From contig CAJNDS010000060.1 in the NCBI GenBank assembly GCA_905221605.1, forward strand, positions 62,001-126,000: a DNA stretch of 64,000 nucleotides, read 5' to 3'. This document shows, in pieces, positions 30,273 through 40,481 of the stretch (its first letter is position 1; each line of letters opens with the position of its first letter). The notes under the pieces were generated by a model that worked only from the letters and a program-made list of their open reading frames with translations, did no database searches and was not told the origin of the DNA. This DNA comes from Symbiodinium natans. Lineage: Eukaryota; Sar; Dinophyceae; Suessiales; Symbiodiniaceae. A program made the position numbers and the translations under genes.

Positions 30273-30941
30273 ATGTCGCTTTACGGTCTTCAAGTGGTCG
30301 AGCATCCAAGCATGGTGGGATGGACGGCCGTGGCTGTCCTTCTCGTGCTGACTGCCGCGAATGCCGACAATGCTACAGAGGCCGCAGCACAGCCGTGGCA
30401 GGGTCCCTGTGCCCGGATCGTGAGCTGCCCTGCCTGACGCCTCAATGCACTGCCCAGCGTGAAGAAGTTTCTGAAAGAACGTAACGGAGCGGATCTTTAT
30501 CCCATGGTGGAGGTGAGCTGGCAAAGGGGGCATGATCCAGAGATGGAGGTCTACACTTGCCATGGCCGACCGCCCAGCGCGGGCGTTGAGTCGGGACTGC
30601 AGCCCTCGGCACGCATTGCACTCTCGCCTTTCAGCACGGTGGACCTACACTTCTTGTTGCAGTGCCAGGACATCCAGCCCTTGCCCGGCAGCCAGGCGCC
30701 CAAGGCTATGTCCAAGGCCGATGCCTGCGGCAGGCTTCCAGAGGTCAGCACCTGGGACTGGAATCCTGCTTTGTCTTGGGGCACTGGAATCCTGCTTTGT
30801 CTTCTTTTTGCCGTCCCGATCTTCATCCTTTGCCGCCTGGCGCAGACCACCTCCGGTCCCCTTTTGCGCCACCGCCTGGGCCCGAAGGCCAAGTTGGATG
30901 ATGAGGAGCTGGAGACCTCGGCCCCGCCAGCGCCGGTCTAG
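30273..30941 (+). CDS. Selenoprotein M-like thioredoxin-fold ER protein (in-frame TGA = Sec), with C-terminal TM helix
   Basis: Read through one in-frame TGA (30435-30437), the frame runs from ATG 30273 or, more likely, ATG 30312 to TAG 30939-30941, 209 residues from the second ATG. Residues 1-18 from 30312 form a signal peptide (MVGWTAVAVLLVLTAANA). The TGA lies in ARIVSCPA-Sec-RLNALPSV, which aligns without gaps to the redox centre of SelM (CxxU, then LN and a VKxF helix). Downstream GHDPEMEVY and RIALSPFSTVDLHFLLQ match the SelM/Sep15 core (GADPE…, RIPLSE…). This family is a thioredoxin-like redox protein of the ER lumen. Unlike typical ~145-residue SelM, this copy adds a TM helix (LLCLLFAVPIFILCRLA, about residues 161-177), basic residues (RHRLGPKAK) and an acidic tail. 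No intron is needed. A 21-bp direct repeat, offset by 26 bp, precedes the TM segment. Confidence 0.85.
30435..30437 (+). other. Predicted selenocysteine codon (TGA)
   Basis: The TGA replaces the second redox residue of a CxxC/CxxU motif. Conserved sequence continues on both sides in the same frame, which argues against a true stop or an intron. Confidence 0.8.
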
Positions 30942-30999
30942 GGAGTCTAGCTGCGAAACTTTCCGCTTTCCTGCAGCACCAACTGCGAAATTCACAGTA

Positions 31000-31934
31000 T
31001 ATTGAAGGTTCCACATTCCACAGTACATTGCCATGCCCACATGATGCAGCTTGTGAAGTGCACGAGGTTTTTGTCCCGGACTGCTGCCCTTCGGCAATGT
31101 AAACGTAGTCTACTGTAGAAGTTTGCTGTCGAGCGTTCTTTTGCGGAGCTCTCCTAGAAGCTATGGGGACAGCCGTTAGCGACAGCTGCTCCGGGAAGGC
31201 CACTCGTGAGCTGATGGCTCGCGCCCTGTAGGCGTGGCTCAGTGTCGCTGAACCTTGCAACTTTAGAAGCTGCAAGGTTGTGCACACGATCTGTGGATGT
31301 CTTCGTTAACGAAATGTCTCACGCTTGGCAGCAGCGATTGCCGCGGTGAAACCTGGAGTTGCGCAGGTTGGCGGGACGCTGTCTAGCGATGGCTTCATGG
31401 GCTTTGCCACTTCTCGTCCTAGTTGAGAGAGATATTGTTCACTGAGTTGCAGGTAAGTAGAGATGCAGGTGCATCCGAGAAACCCTTGAATCCCTGGCGG
31501 TTAAGGTCGCAACCCCCGGGAAATAGAAGCCAACATCGGGAAAAAAACCAGAGACAGCCTCAACTGTGAATGGACCTGCCATGACCTGCTGGCATTCATG
31601 TGGTGACGTAAAAGCGCTCATGGCCTATGGCTCGCTGCTGTAAGGATGGGTTCGTCTTTGCTCAGGGGCAGGCCGTCCCAGGCTAACAGGCGTTGTCAGC
31701 CCAAGACCCAGAATCCAAAGCCCACATGGCGGAGTGTTGTTTTTGATGAAGCCGCTCCATCATCTCCTGGGGTGTGTTATAAGGGGATTCGGTCTACAGG
31801 GATGTTTCTGCGTGGGGTCAGTAGCCGCAGTAGCCGCGGTAGCCCACGGTAGCCAAGGTTGGGATGACGGCCACCTTGTGGACCATCGCCGCTGACCTGG
31901 TGGGCCCTGCGGTGCGGTCGTCTTTCCTCAAGTC
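31000..31934. other. No protein gene seen; SelM 3' region
   Basis: Frames here overlap on both strands without motifs. It contains the hairpin at 31242-31287 and a second small stem (aacctg / caggtt) near 31350. Confidence 0.4.
31242..31287 (+). ncRNA. Weak SECIS-like hairpin candidate in the 3' region
   Basis: About 300 bp after the SelM stop, TGA is followed by a perfect 9-bp stem (aaccttgca / tgcaaggtt) closing an 11-base loop that contains aGAAgc. GTGT/ACAC can pair below an internal loop. This loosely resembles a SECIS (TGA, helix, AA loop), but the 3' GA of the quartet is missing and the helix is short. Other RTGA sites down to 31640 gave nothing better. Confidence 0.2.
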
Positions 31935-32324
31935 TTGTTTTTCATGGCGGTTCGGCCTTTGTCAGGGCATCCATCTAAACTTGGCAATTGTAGTTACGGT
32001 ATTCAAAACAAGTACTGGTTGGACATCAGGCAACAAACGCACCGTACCAGGGCCTGTTGCGTGCCCTCACAGGACTTGGAGTTTTATCGATTTGGGGGTC
32101 TGAGTCAGAGAGCATCAGAGAGCGACAGCGTCAAGGCCTTCCCATTCGATCCAACCACCACACGTTCCCAGTACAACCAGCGTCCATATGCAAAAGCACG
32201 TGCAAAGTTGCACCCGGAACTGCTGAAGCCATGTAAAGTCAGCGGGCACGGTTTGGACACACGCTGTGTGGACAGGTTCATGGACATAGGCTTGTGGACT
32301 TTGGGGTGCTCCGGGAATTTGTAG
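31935..32324 (+). CDS. Candidate exon, polar unknown protein
   Basis: A 129-codon frame, best between about 32100 and 32240: ASESDSVKAFPFDPTTTRSQ, then RPYAKARAKLHPELLKPC, followed by a possible donor (cat|gtaaag). Minus frames overlap but are Cys/Leu-rich. No domain is recognised. Confidence 0.4.
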   Translation: MFFMAVRPLSGHPSKLGNCSYGIQNKYWLDIRQQTHRTRACCVPSQDLEFYRFGGLSQRASESDSVKAFPFDPTTTRSQYNQRPYAKARAKLHPELLKPCKVSGHGLDTRCVDRFMDIGLWTLGCSGNL

Positions 32325-32732
32325 TAGTTCAGTGAGTTCAGTGCTCGAGGTGGCAGTTGCACCCAGTTGCAAGACTCATGTTTCTGCGTGTGGAGGTGCG
32401 CACCTTTCTTTGAGATTCTGAGTTTGCCAGTGTCCATTGTTGGAGGTCGTTTGGCGTGGGCCGCTTTGAGTCTTGTCCATAGCAAAATAATTCAGAGCTG
32501 ACGGCAGCATGTTGCAAGCTGAGTGCTCACGGACTGTCGCCGGCTGTGCACAGCATCTCCATGGGCCAAGAATGTCGTGTGCCCGTTGATTTGTAACGCA
32601 TTTTCGGAGACAGTCCCAAATTCGAAGTGTCATGCACCAGGACTCCCATCTTCTGAACAGACCAAGATTGTCAGGAAGGTGTCGCAACACAATCCTGGAA
32701 GTCCGTTTCCATGCACGACTTTTGCATGCTAG

Positions 32733-33008
32733 TTGTTTCCCGACCCCGCAGTCTGCAGTCCAGCACGCAGACTGTTGAATCCAATGCAACCCACGGAAAA
32801 CGCCCGGCTGAGTGCCCGGATGGGGCCCGACTGGTTTCTCGATTTCCGACCTGACAGCCACACAAGCATAAAGGAATCTCCCCATCCCGGGCAACGGCTC
32901 AAGACTTCGTTTCTTGCCCCCCTTTTTTTATCTTTAAGCCATCCCAAGCCTTTAGAGGGGGTATGTCGGGTATGTCAAGACTCACCCGACCCATCAGCAC
33001 ACACCTGA
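32733..33008 (+). CDS. Weak exon candidate
   Basis: Contains MQPTENARLSARMGPDWFLD and FRPDSHTSIKESPHPGQRLK, then a hydrophobic stretch. A 172-codon minus frame (32376-32894) overlaps. Supported by composition only. Confidence 0.3.
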   Translation: MFPDPAVCSPARRLLNPMQPTENARLSARMGPDWFLDFRPDSHTSIKESPHPGQRLKTSFLAPLFLSLSHPKPLEGVCRVCQDSPDPSAHT

Positions 33009-33647
33009 AACCAAGCCCTGGCGTAGATGCCAAGTTGTCCGAGCAAAGAAGATTCAGGGGCGACTTGGCGGCCTGTAGTCACGTGACCCCTGAACTGGTC
33101 CTGAACAATTCTCTGCGAGACCTTAGAACTCTGTACCAAACGTGAAATCCTTGAACAACCCTGCAAAAGCCCTTAAGCCTTAAGCCCCACAACCCTACTT
33201 GCCGAATTGAGCCGTGCCGATGCGGGGAAGTGCATGTAGCTGTGGAGGCCGGCGGCAGGGTCTTTGGATTTAGGATCTGTGGGGCACAGAAGGATTGGGA
33301 TTGGGAGCGGCTTCTATTTCAAAAGCTAGACAGTGAATAAGGCACTTCGGATGACAAAAGTATCATCCATCACCATGAGCAGCAGCCGCTGCCACCAGCA
33401 GCATCATCCTCACTGCTGTCGTCGTCCTCATCATCATCACCATTTGAGCCGGTTGAAACCAAAGGCTCAGGTAATCTACCAAGCTTCGTCACCGCCGCGC
33501 CAGTGCACCAAAACGAAAGGGCAGCATAGTTGAAGGTTTCCAGGCCACCAGCCACCCAGAACGAAAGGGGTTCAGGTTTTCGGGGGTCCTACGTTTGTGC
33601 TGCGGGATTGTGCAATGGCTTCCTAGAACGCTTGTTGCTCGCCAGTC

Positions 33648-34022
33648 GTGAAAGCAGAAAACGGCAAACCTTGGCCTCGAAGCCTCACGACGTACTCAGC
33701 CATAGGCCATAGTAGCCATGTTTCGTCATTGTGCTGTGAACGTGCCTGGGTTTCGCATACATGTGTCATGCTAATCAGAGCGGTATCATATGACTCATAT
33801 CCTCCAGCCGAGTGGACAATTTGCCTGGCTCATGTTGCGCGGCAGGATGCTGGCATCGCCAGGGCCGCTGCCCCACTCGCCAATGCTCAGCCTCGTGGGT
33901 CCAGAGTGGAGGTATGCAGCCCCAACTCATCCAAGTCCAAGCGCGCAAAGCTACAAGAGGTAGCATCTCTGACAGTGAACCTACATTCCAGAAAATTGGC
34001 TGAACCCTGTAATCCAGTGTAG
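33648..34022 (+). CDS. Candidate exon(s), Ala/Ser/Lys-rich
   Basis: The convincing part lies at 33845-33960: DAGIARAAAPLANAQPRGSR then PNSSKSKRAKLQE. It follows cggcag and has possible donors gtatgc (after RVE) and gtagca (after LQE), so it may be one or two exons. No family is recognised. Confidence 0.35.
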   Translation: MKAENGKPWPRSLTTYSAIGHSSHVSSLCCERAWVSHTCVMLIRAVSYDSYPPAEWTICLAHVARQDAGIARAAAPLANAQPRGSRVEVCSPNSSKSKRAKLQEVASLTVNLHSRKLAEPCNPV

Positions 34023-34103
34023 CATGTCAGTCTTTGACTTGCGCATTGCCCAGAAGCCCTTGTCGCGAGTGAAAGCGGAGCTTCAATTCTGCACCAAAAA
34101 CAC

Positions 34104-34325
34104 ATGAGAGCAGAGCGGAAACAATCTTGCAGGGCTGGACCTCCGGCTGGGAGGCTGTCGCGGCCGGGCTCTGCACCGACACTAGGCCGGCGCAGGCCTT
34201 GCGGCTGGCAGTTTGAAGATTCCGGAATGTCTTCTCAGCATCAGTGTGCGCACAATGTGCAAAGAGCTGCTGGGAGCATTAGCCAGATGCTCAACATTCC
34301 TGAACATGCTTCTAAGGTTGAATAA
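34104..34325 (+). CDS. Candidate exon, Arg/Pro/Ser N part and helical end
   Basis: Encodes GRLSRPGSAPTLGRRRPCG, then HNVQRAAGSISQMLNIPEH and stops at TAA. The next plus frame (34354-34644) is also RPSSA-rich, suggesting a related disordered segment, but a minus frame overlaps it. Confidence 0.4.
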   Translation: MRAERKQSCRAGPPAGRLSRPGSAPTLGRRRPCGWQFEDSGMSSQHQCAHNVQRAAGSISQMLNIPEHASKVE

Positions 34326-34728
34326 GGGCGCAGAGGCGCAGACATAAAAGCTTTTGAGACGAAATCCAAGTCGGCCCAAGGTCTTCCCGAGTTTTCCTTT
34401 CGGGACCAAAGCACGGATCGTCAACTGCCAGTGCCGTAGGCCCTCCTCCGCTAGCTCGACGAGCCGGCCCCGGCCCCGTTCCCGGCCGAGCTCTGCACTG
34501 CCCACTGCTTCCACGGCAGCGACGGGACATCCAGCGCAGCCTGGACCATCGAGAGCTAATGGAGAGGGTGTCTCATGGGGTTTTGACAGGCAAAGCCGAG
34601 GAACCCGTATCTGGATGCTGGATGGCCCGTTGTTTCCCGGCTAGCGGCTAACCTTGCCCAAATCGGTGTGCAACAGCATGTTTCACTTCCGTGGATGTCA
34701 TGCTTTCGGTCACAGTCGCAGGGAGTGA

Positions 34729-35025
34729 ATGCCCAACACACGACCCGCAGTCTGCGATGCCTTGGCACCGCCGAAAGCCATGTCATTGCCACATGCAACC
34801 CTGAATTCTTTCGCTTTACATCCTTCTGACCTGAGGAGTGGAGAGGCACGGAGAGTCATGGAGAGTCCAGAGCCCCCTGAAAGAACCCTCCAATTTCAGG
34901 CGATCCGTGGTCACCTGCAGTCTTGGCACCTTCGGTTCCCGCCCCCTCTCGGCTCCTCTGCGGCGGAGCTCCTCACACCCAGCGGCGGTCCCAAAGCAGA
35001 GGCGCCCCTGGAGTCTGGCAAATAG
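34729..35025 (+). CDS. Candidate exon, unknown
   Basis: A 98-codon frame with GEARRVMESPEPPERTLQFQ and a Pro/Ser/Glu-rich end (SGGPKAEAPLESGK). A minus frame (34816-35292) overlaps it. No domain is recognised. Confidence 0.35.
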   Translation: MPNTRPAVCDALAPPKAMSLPHATLNSFALHPSDLRSGEARRVMESPEPPERTLQFQAIRGHLQSWHLRFPPPLGSSAAELLTPSGGPKAEAPLESGK

Positions 35026-36060
35026 GGAATTTCCAGAGCAAGCTACGCCTTCGACAACGTGTGAAGATTGTGCAGAGGGCATGGGCTGTGATGTGGTTAT
35101 CGCCTGCGGCCCCACTTGTCCCCCATAGTGATGCAAGTCTCCTTGAAGTGATGTCGTCAGGGCCAGACTTTCATTTATGCGACACGTGGAGCACAAGAAA
35201 TATCCCAGACCGGAAGGGAGCAAGTCAGCGGTCCCCCGCGAACTCCCACTGCGCAATTGGTAAGAGGGCCAATGTTTTTTTTCACGACTCACGCTCTCGA
35301 GCTAATTTCACTGAAGGCCGCAGTCGGCCGTGGTCGGGCGACAACAACATCAGCAACCCACAAGGTCGGCCGTGTGTGTCCTACTGTAGAGGAGAAAGCA
35401 ATCGGAAGCATGTAGACTCTAGGGGCGAACTTTCGTGGTCAGGTTGTCCATTTGGAGTTTCGAATATCGATGATGGCTTAAGGTTTATATCTCTCACCCG
35501 AGGTTTTGGAGACCACGTGCGGGACCAAAGGGCAACGTTGTCAGGATTTGTGCCGGCGATTGTGGAAGGGGTGTGAAGGTGGCGTGTGCGGAGGAACAAC
35601 TCACAAGGGCCCACGTCGCAGAACTCTGCTACGGCGGCAGTATGTGGCAGTTTTTAGTTTGGGCACCGTAATCTTGTTTGGTTATGCTGGACTGCAACGT
35701 GGATCAGGCCAGCCAAGCCGCCGGAAGTGCAACACGCAGAGCACTGCCCATGGAAGCGACAGAAGGCGAAGAAGCCGAAATGCACGGAGACTTGGGTTGA
35801 TCGAGCCCAGACAACCTCCGCAAGTTGATCCCTGAAACCACTCGGAGTCCCACTTTCCCGTAGAATGGCATGAATGCATCGAGAGCTTCGGGACTTGCAG
35901 CAATTGCACTCTGCATCACTCTGCGCTTTGAGAATGTTACCCAAGAGCATTGAGCGAGTGCTCATTGTCGACAAATAATCGACTCTTCGGAAAGCTCGGG
36001 CCACGAGAAGAGGTGCCATCACTAAATCTATATCTGGCCTCCAAAAGATGCCTAGAAAGT
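35026..36060. other. No accepted gene
   Basis: A 217-codon plus frame (34923-35576) and three concurrently open frames at 35640-35830 are present. The translations are Arg/Ser/Gly-rich without motifs, so no call is made. Confidence 0.35.
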
Positions 36061-36194
36061 AGATACATGTACATATGTATATATATATATATACATAGGT
36101 ATATATATATATATGTATACATATATATACATATGTATATATATATGTGTATATATATATATATGTATACATACATACATACATACATACATAC
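36061..36194. repeat. (TA)n / (TACA)n microsatellite
   Basis: Alternating TA runs with acata and tatgta interruptions, ending in (CATA)n. Ile/Tyr/His-rich frames across it are artefacts. Confidence 0.95.
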
Positions 36195-36424
36195 GATCCA
36201 CATTTTTATGTCTTCCACAAGAAAGGAACCCTTGACCTCAAAAGTGCGTGCTGTCCCAAACTTTTTCGCGTCTGGAATCAAGAAGATTGGGACAGAGCAG
36301 CATGCTTGCTGCCCCAGACCTAGGAAATGCTGTATTGTCCCCAAAAAAGCCAAGCAAGAAGCCCACACGCTAAGAAATTCTGCTCTGGGTCCGAAGCAAA
36401 TGCCAGACATAACTGTAAATTAAG

Positions 36425-36970
36425 AGGCCGCACCCAAAGATATCATCTTCTGCGCATCATTCGTCAGTAAACCTAAATCTGCTTAGAGTTATAGACCTGA
36501 AGGCCACGCCCTGTGAAATCCTCTTCCGGGGCCTTTTCATTACTATGAAGCCACTCCCTAAGAAATCCTCATCTGGGCCTCGTTCGTAATTGAACCCAGT
36601 TATACTGATTACAGTCATCGGCCACAGCCCAAGACATCCTCTTCTGCATAAGCCTCACTTGGAGTTACATGCAATGAAAATTAGATCTTAAAAGCCACAC
36701 CGTGAAATCCTCCTCTGAACCCCCGCTCGCAAGAAAATTGAATTGGAATCTTGTATTCAAAAGCCACACACTAAGAAATCCTCATCTGGGCTGCGTTTGT
36801 AGTTGTTGAATTTGATTAGAGCGATAGACTCAGAAATCACACCTCTATGACATCCCTTCTAAGCCATATTCGGAGTTATATATACTTAGAATTTTAAATT
36901 ACGAGACCACACCCGAAGACCCTAGGAAACACACCCTGAAGATATCCTCTTCTGTGCCGTGTTCGAAATT
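36425..36970. repeat. Degenerate ~70-bp tandem repeat, about nine copies
   Basis: The motif cacaccctaagaaatcctca or close variants recurs near 36431, 36503, 36550, 36624, 36692, 36763, 36838, 36906 and 36930. Copies are followed by variants of tctgggcctcgttcgtaatt. Copies differ by 20-40%, so this is an old array. Confidence 0.7.
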
Positions 36971-37183
36971 AGATTTAAGCAAGGATGGGGAGAATGGGAA
37001 GCTGGCTTCCCAACCCACCCTGGAAGCTTGAGAACGGGTACATTCTGTTTCGCACATGCCTACATCCCTTCATTCGCCCGCCTCACATACTGCTCGCAAG
37101 CATTCACAAGGGACTTGAAAACACTCAAAAAGTGTGGATCTTTGAGGGAGGGGGGTTGCAACATGGTAATATGCTCGTGACCT

Positions 37184-37393
37184 GTGCTGTTCCAGAGATT
37201 GCGAGACATTCGGAGTGTTGCCTGTTGTTTGTCGTCATTCTCGACTTTGCACTCATATGCACCGAAGAAAGAGAGCAACCGTGCAGCTGAGGAGAACGAG
37301 AATCAGGTTCCGTCATTGGCAGAGCTCCGGAGGGCTCACAACCAGAACGTGACCTGCCGTGTGTTGAGGTTTCCTTTCTCAGGCGTCGATTGA
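37184..37393 (+). CDS. Candidate exon, charged unknown protein
   Basis: Best from 37255: PKKESNRAAEENENQVPSLA then ELRRAHNQNVTCRVLR, ending FPFSGVD at TGA. A GT (cag|gttccg) inside may be a donor. A longer overlapping frame (36985-37290) is more hydrophobic and less convincing. Confidence 0.45.
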   Translation: MLFQRLRDIRSVACCLSSFSTLHSYAPKKESNRAAEENENQVPSLAELRRAHNQNVTCRVLRFPFSGVD

Positions 37394-38488
37394 CGAGTGA
37401 CTTCTAACGAGTCTAACCCGCAGCTCGTCGGCTCATCCCGCCGTGTTTTATTCCCGCTTGTGTGTCGCTTGTGTGTCTAACCGGGGTGCAGATAGACATC
37501 CGCAAGTTTTGAAATGGATCTGCGTGGCTTGTGGCCTCACCTCCACAGCCACTGTGGAACTCCGAGTCTTTGCGAGCTTGTGAGCTTGGCCCAGGCGCCG
37601 GGAAACTCGTGGCTGCAAGGGTCGTGCCTTGGGCTTGCCATCTTGTTTAGGAGAGAGGGCAACGCTGTAGAGTTTTGGGTTCGGATGTGCCGCGCCTGCT
37701 AAAGGGCTGTCTTGGCCTTTCCCGGTTGACACAGCTTCTGGTCGCTGTACACTGACCTTCTTTCTTCTGATGTCAACTGAGGCATGCCACTCAAGACATG
37801 TCCTCTACTGCGATCAGTGAGCAGACTACGGGCCTTCCATTGGAGCCTTGGTCCAAACAGCGCAGTAGACAGCATCCTGAAAACATGCCAACACAAGCTG
37901 GCTGACTGTGTCCAGGATTTCAGTCGTTCATTTTTGCAGCCTGAAGCCCAAGCCAGCGCGCTGAACACAAAGCCTAAACCCTGAACTATAAACTTTGTAG
38001 ATCTTGAGTCAGGATTCTCGTGATCTCAGCCTTGCCAGCGTCCTGGACCCCTCTTGGCTGGAGCTGTTGCGGCCTCCAGGTCGGACGGGACGATGCGTTT
38101 CTGTGTATTGGCGGCCATTGGGGCTTAGCGGCAGCATCATCTGACGATTCAGACTCGCGCGTCAGCTTGCTGACATAGCAGTCTTCGAAGGTAGGTGGAC
38201 ACGTCGGGCCAGCAGTTCCGGTTGAACTCATCGACTAGCAGGCGTACTCACAAGCCGGCAGGGAAGCGAGAGCAACACATGCCGGACCTTTTCAGACCCT
38301 CCGAAAACAGGTTCCCCTACCCGCCAGACATACGGTGGCCAGGGGGCGGCAAATGATTTTTAAAGCGTGCCGCTGGGATCTATTCTTCCCCCCACCAAAC
38401 CCCCCAGCAAAGCAAGAGCAATTCGACATGTATAAGCCAGCGATCTTCTCTCCAAACGCATGAGCTTGGCAGAGCGTCGCATGAGTCT
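37394..38488. other. No accepted gene
   Basis: Frames of 60-94 codons occur on both strands without motifs. Confidence 0.4.
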
Positions 38489-38716
38489 GTGAGCGTCAGC
38501 CCGAAACATTGGCCAAGACCATCCAAGACCCTGCAAGGCGAGCGTGAGAAGGAGCCCAAGGACCAGGTCAAGCCTGGGCCGCCCTCCAGCTTTCACACGA
38601 TGTGGGGTTCAATTTTTCGGGGCGCGCTTGTTCAGGTGTTCCGCTTAGTGTTCGAAGGGGTTGCCCAGCTCGTCACTGTTGTCAGCACTACCACATCCCG
38701 CCCCGTGCCACTGTAG
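38489..38716 (+). CDS. Candidate exon, charged then hydrophobic
   Basis: Encodes RPSKTLQGEREKEPKDQVKP followed by a hydrophobic, Val/Phe-rich segment (ALVQVFRLVFEGVAQLVTVV) and a stop. It could include a membrane-associated helix. No family is recognised. Confidence 0.35.
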   Translation: MSVSPKHWPRPSKTLQGEREKEPKDQVKPGPPSSFHTMWGSIFRGALVQVFRLVFEGVAQLVTVVSTTTSRPVPL

Positions 38717-39811
38717 TGCGTGCTTTCATGCCGAACAGACCGAACAGAGACTCTCGTCTTCTACTTGCAAGGAGTGTGTAAGATACCTTCGCTAAGCTAC
38801 TCAAAGCCCCGCAAGGTCCGCTTCAAGCAGCGGAAGCCCTCACCTGAATTCCCTGCGTGCGTCGCAGCCCAGTTAGGTACCCGAGCAGTATGCAGTAGTC
38901 GCTAACTTAGCCGAATGGAGATTATAAACCTCTCAGCCGTAGGGCGCGACAAGCCAGCACCAAAAACACAGCCCTCAAACCCTTTCTAAACGCTATTTCA
39001 AAGTTGTGAAAGCCTTATTAAACGATCACAATCTGAACAGCAGCACTCGGCGGGGGGGGAAAAGCACAACGCCCCATAAACATGTTCTTGGCTGTGAGGT
39101 TGTTCCCTCAGTGCGAAGCCTGCAGGAAGCGTATGACACCAGGCCCTGGGGCTCGGGCTTTGTTCAGGCTTCTGTCTATGCGTGAGACGTAGAGAGACCG
39201 GCTTTCGCTCTTTTGCTTGTGGCGTTGGACTGCAGTAAACGTAGACGCAAGAGAGTGTGACACGCCTAAAACGCCGGAGTGGCAAACTAGACATAGCACG
39301 GGTCTCAGCCCGACACCGCGCAGCGAAATCTGACACAGACTGTAGACACTTCGTAGACACTTCCAGGCCTGGTCGTGCAAACTGCGTTGCAGAGCCGCAT
39401 TCAGCATCGCGGGATATGTGCAGTTTTTGCAGTCCAAGCGTTAACCTCTAAGATAGCATGACCCGGCCAGCTCTAGGAGAGCGTGGGGCGTGGGGCTTTT
39501 GCAGTCAAGGTACGATGGCAGAAGAGTGACAGCAGACTTGGACGACAAGCAGGATGGAAGCGCGGGTGTGTAGACTATGTTTGAGGCACGTCATGAATTT
39601 TGGCTAAGGGCCATGGAGGTCAGGGCTTGAAGCTCAGGACATATTTTTATCGAAAGTACTACGAGGATGAGCGAGTTGTGCGAAATTCAAGACTGCTTCT
39701 CTCACCTGGCCTTCACATTGTCCTATTTTCGTCCTGCGGGAGTTTGGATTCGGGGTTGTTGTGATCCAAACATGAAGGTGACCTCGCACTCCGCGCGCGG
39801 TCACTTCATGC

Positions 39812-40048
39812 TTGCCAAGCGTTGTGTTGCCGTTGTATTGTTCTGTTCCGACCACCGCTGCAGTGCTTCCTGAGAACCCCAATGATTCACTGCTCACATC
39901 CTATTGCCTCCAGGAACGAAGAAAGCGTTGGCTATTCAAGGCGAAGACAACGAAGGAGGCGTGCAATGAATCAAGTGCGGGAGGGCTTATGGTTTCGGAA
40001 GATGCGGCTGCCCGAGCTCGGGGAGCAGGGGCTTCGTGGTGCAAATGA
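39812..40048 (+). CDS. Candidate exon, unknown
   Basis: The convincing part starts at about 39865: NPNDSLLTSYCLQERRKRWL, then KAKTTKEACNESSAGGLMVS, ending GASWCK. Two other plus frames overlap, so confidence is limited. Confidence 0.35.
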   Translation: MPSVVLPLYCSVPTTAAVLPENPNDSLLTSYCLQERRKRWLFKAKTTKEACNESSAGGLMVSEDAAARARGAGASWCK

Positions 40049-40286
40049 AGAATTTGCATTGATCTGCATTGACCCATTTCGGCTTTCATTTTGCTTCTTG
40101 CTCCGCGCTCAACCCAAGGCCCAAGAAATGAGCGATTGAACTGAAGAGCTGTACTTCTTTTCAACTGCAAAGCGCGAGATGCCTCCAAGAGTTCCCTCGA
40201 AAAGCGAGCTTCACGATGGCCCAAGCTTCAAACCTCCGAAACCCTAAAACGCTGGGCCCTGCACAGCACCAGGAAGCAAAGTTGCT

Positions 40287-40481
40287 GTGCCGGCCGTGCC
40301 TGGGATCTATAGGGGTGTTGAGGAGTTGAGGTCCTTTCTGCTCCGGTCCACAGGCCAGCAGGTTCCTGGGCTTGGCAACTTGCAGGCCCTCGGCTTTCTG
40401 GGTATGCCAGTGGCATGCATCCCATACGTGCCACTATGCGCCACTCCAGACCGTACATGCCGACATCTTGAGAACAACTGA
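40287..40481 (+). CDS. Candidate exon, unknown
   Basis: Encodes GIYRGVEELRSFLLRSTGQQ, VPGLGNLQALGFLGMPVAC and ends TCRHLENN at TGA. Composition is good and repeat-free. A minus frame (40307-40774) overlaps. No domain is recognised. Confidence 0.4.
   Translation: MPAVPGIYRGVEELRSFLLRSTGQQVPGLGNLQALGFLGMPVACIPYVPLCATPDRTCRHLENN

Noticed and set aside
31041-31066. SECIS candidate starting at ATGA 31041
   Set aside because: The stem (tgca/tgca plus ctt/aag) is too short, the loop has three bases and there is no apical AA.
30551-31287. Minus ORFs of 113-154 codons and alternative plus frames across the SelM gene
   Set aside because: They overlap the SelM frame, which has family motifs, a signal peptide and a TM segment; the others have none.
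35654-36423. Overlapping 157-176-codon ORFs with Ile/Tyr/His runs
   Set aside because: Created by the TA/TACA microsatellite.
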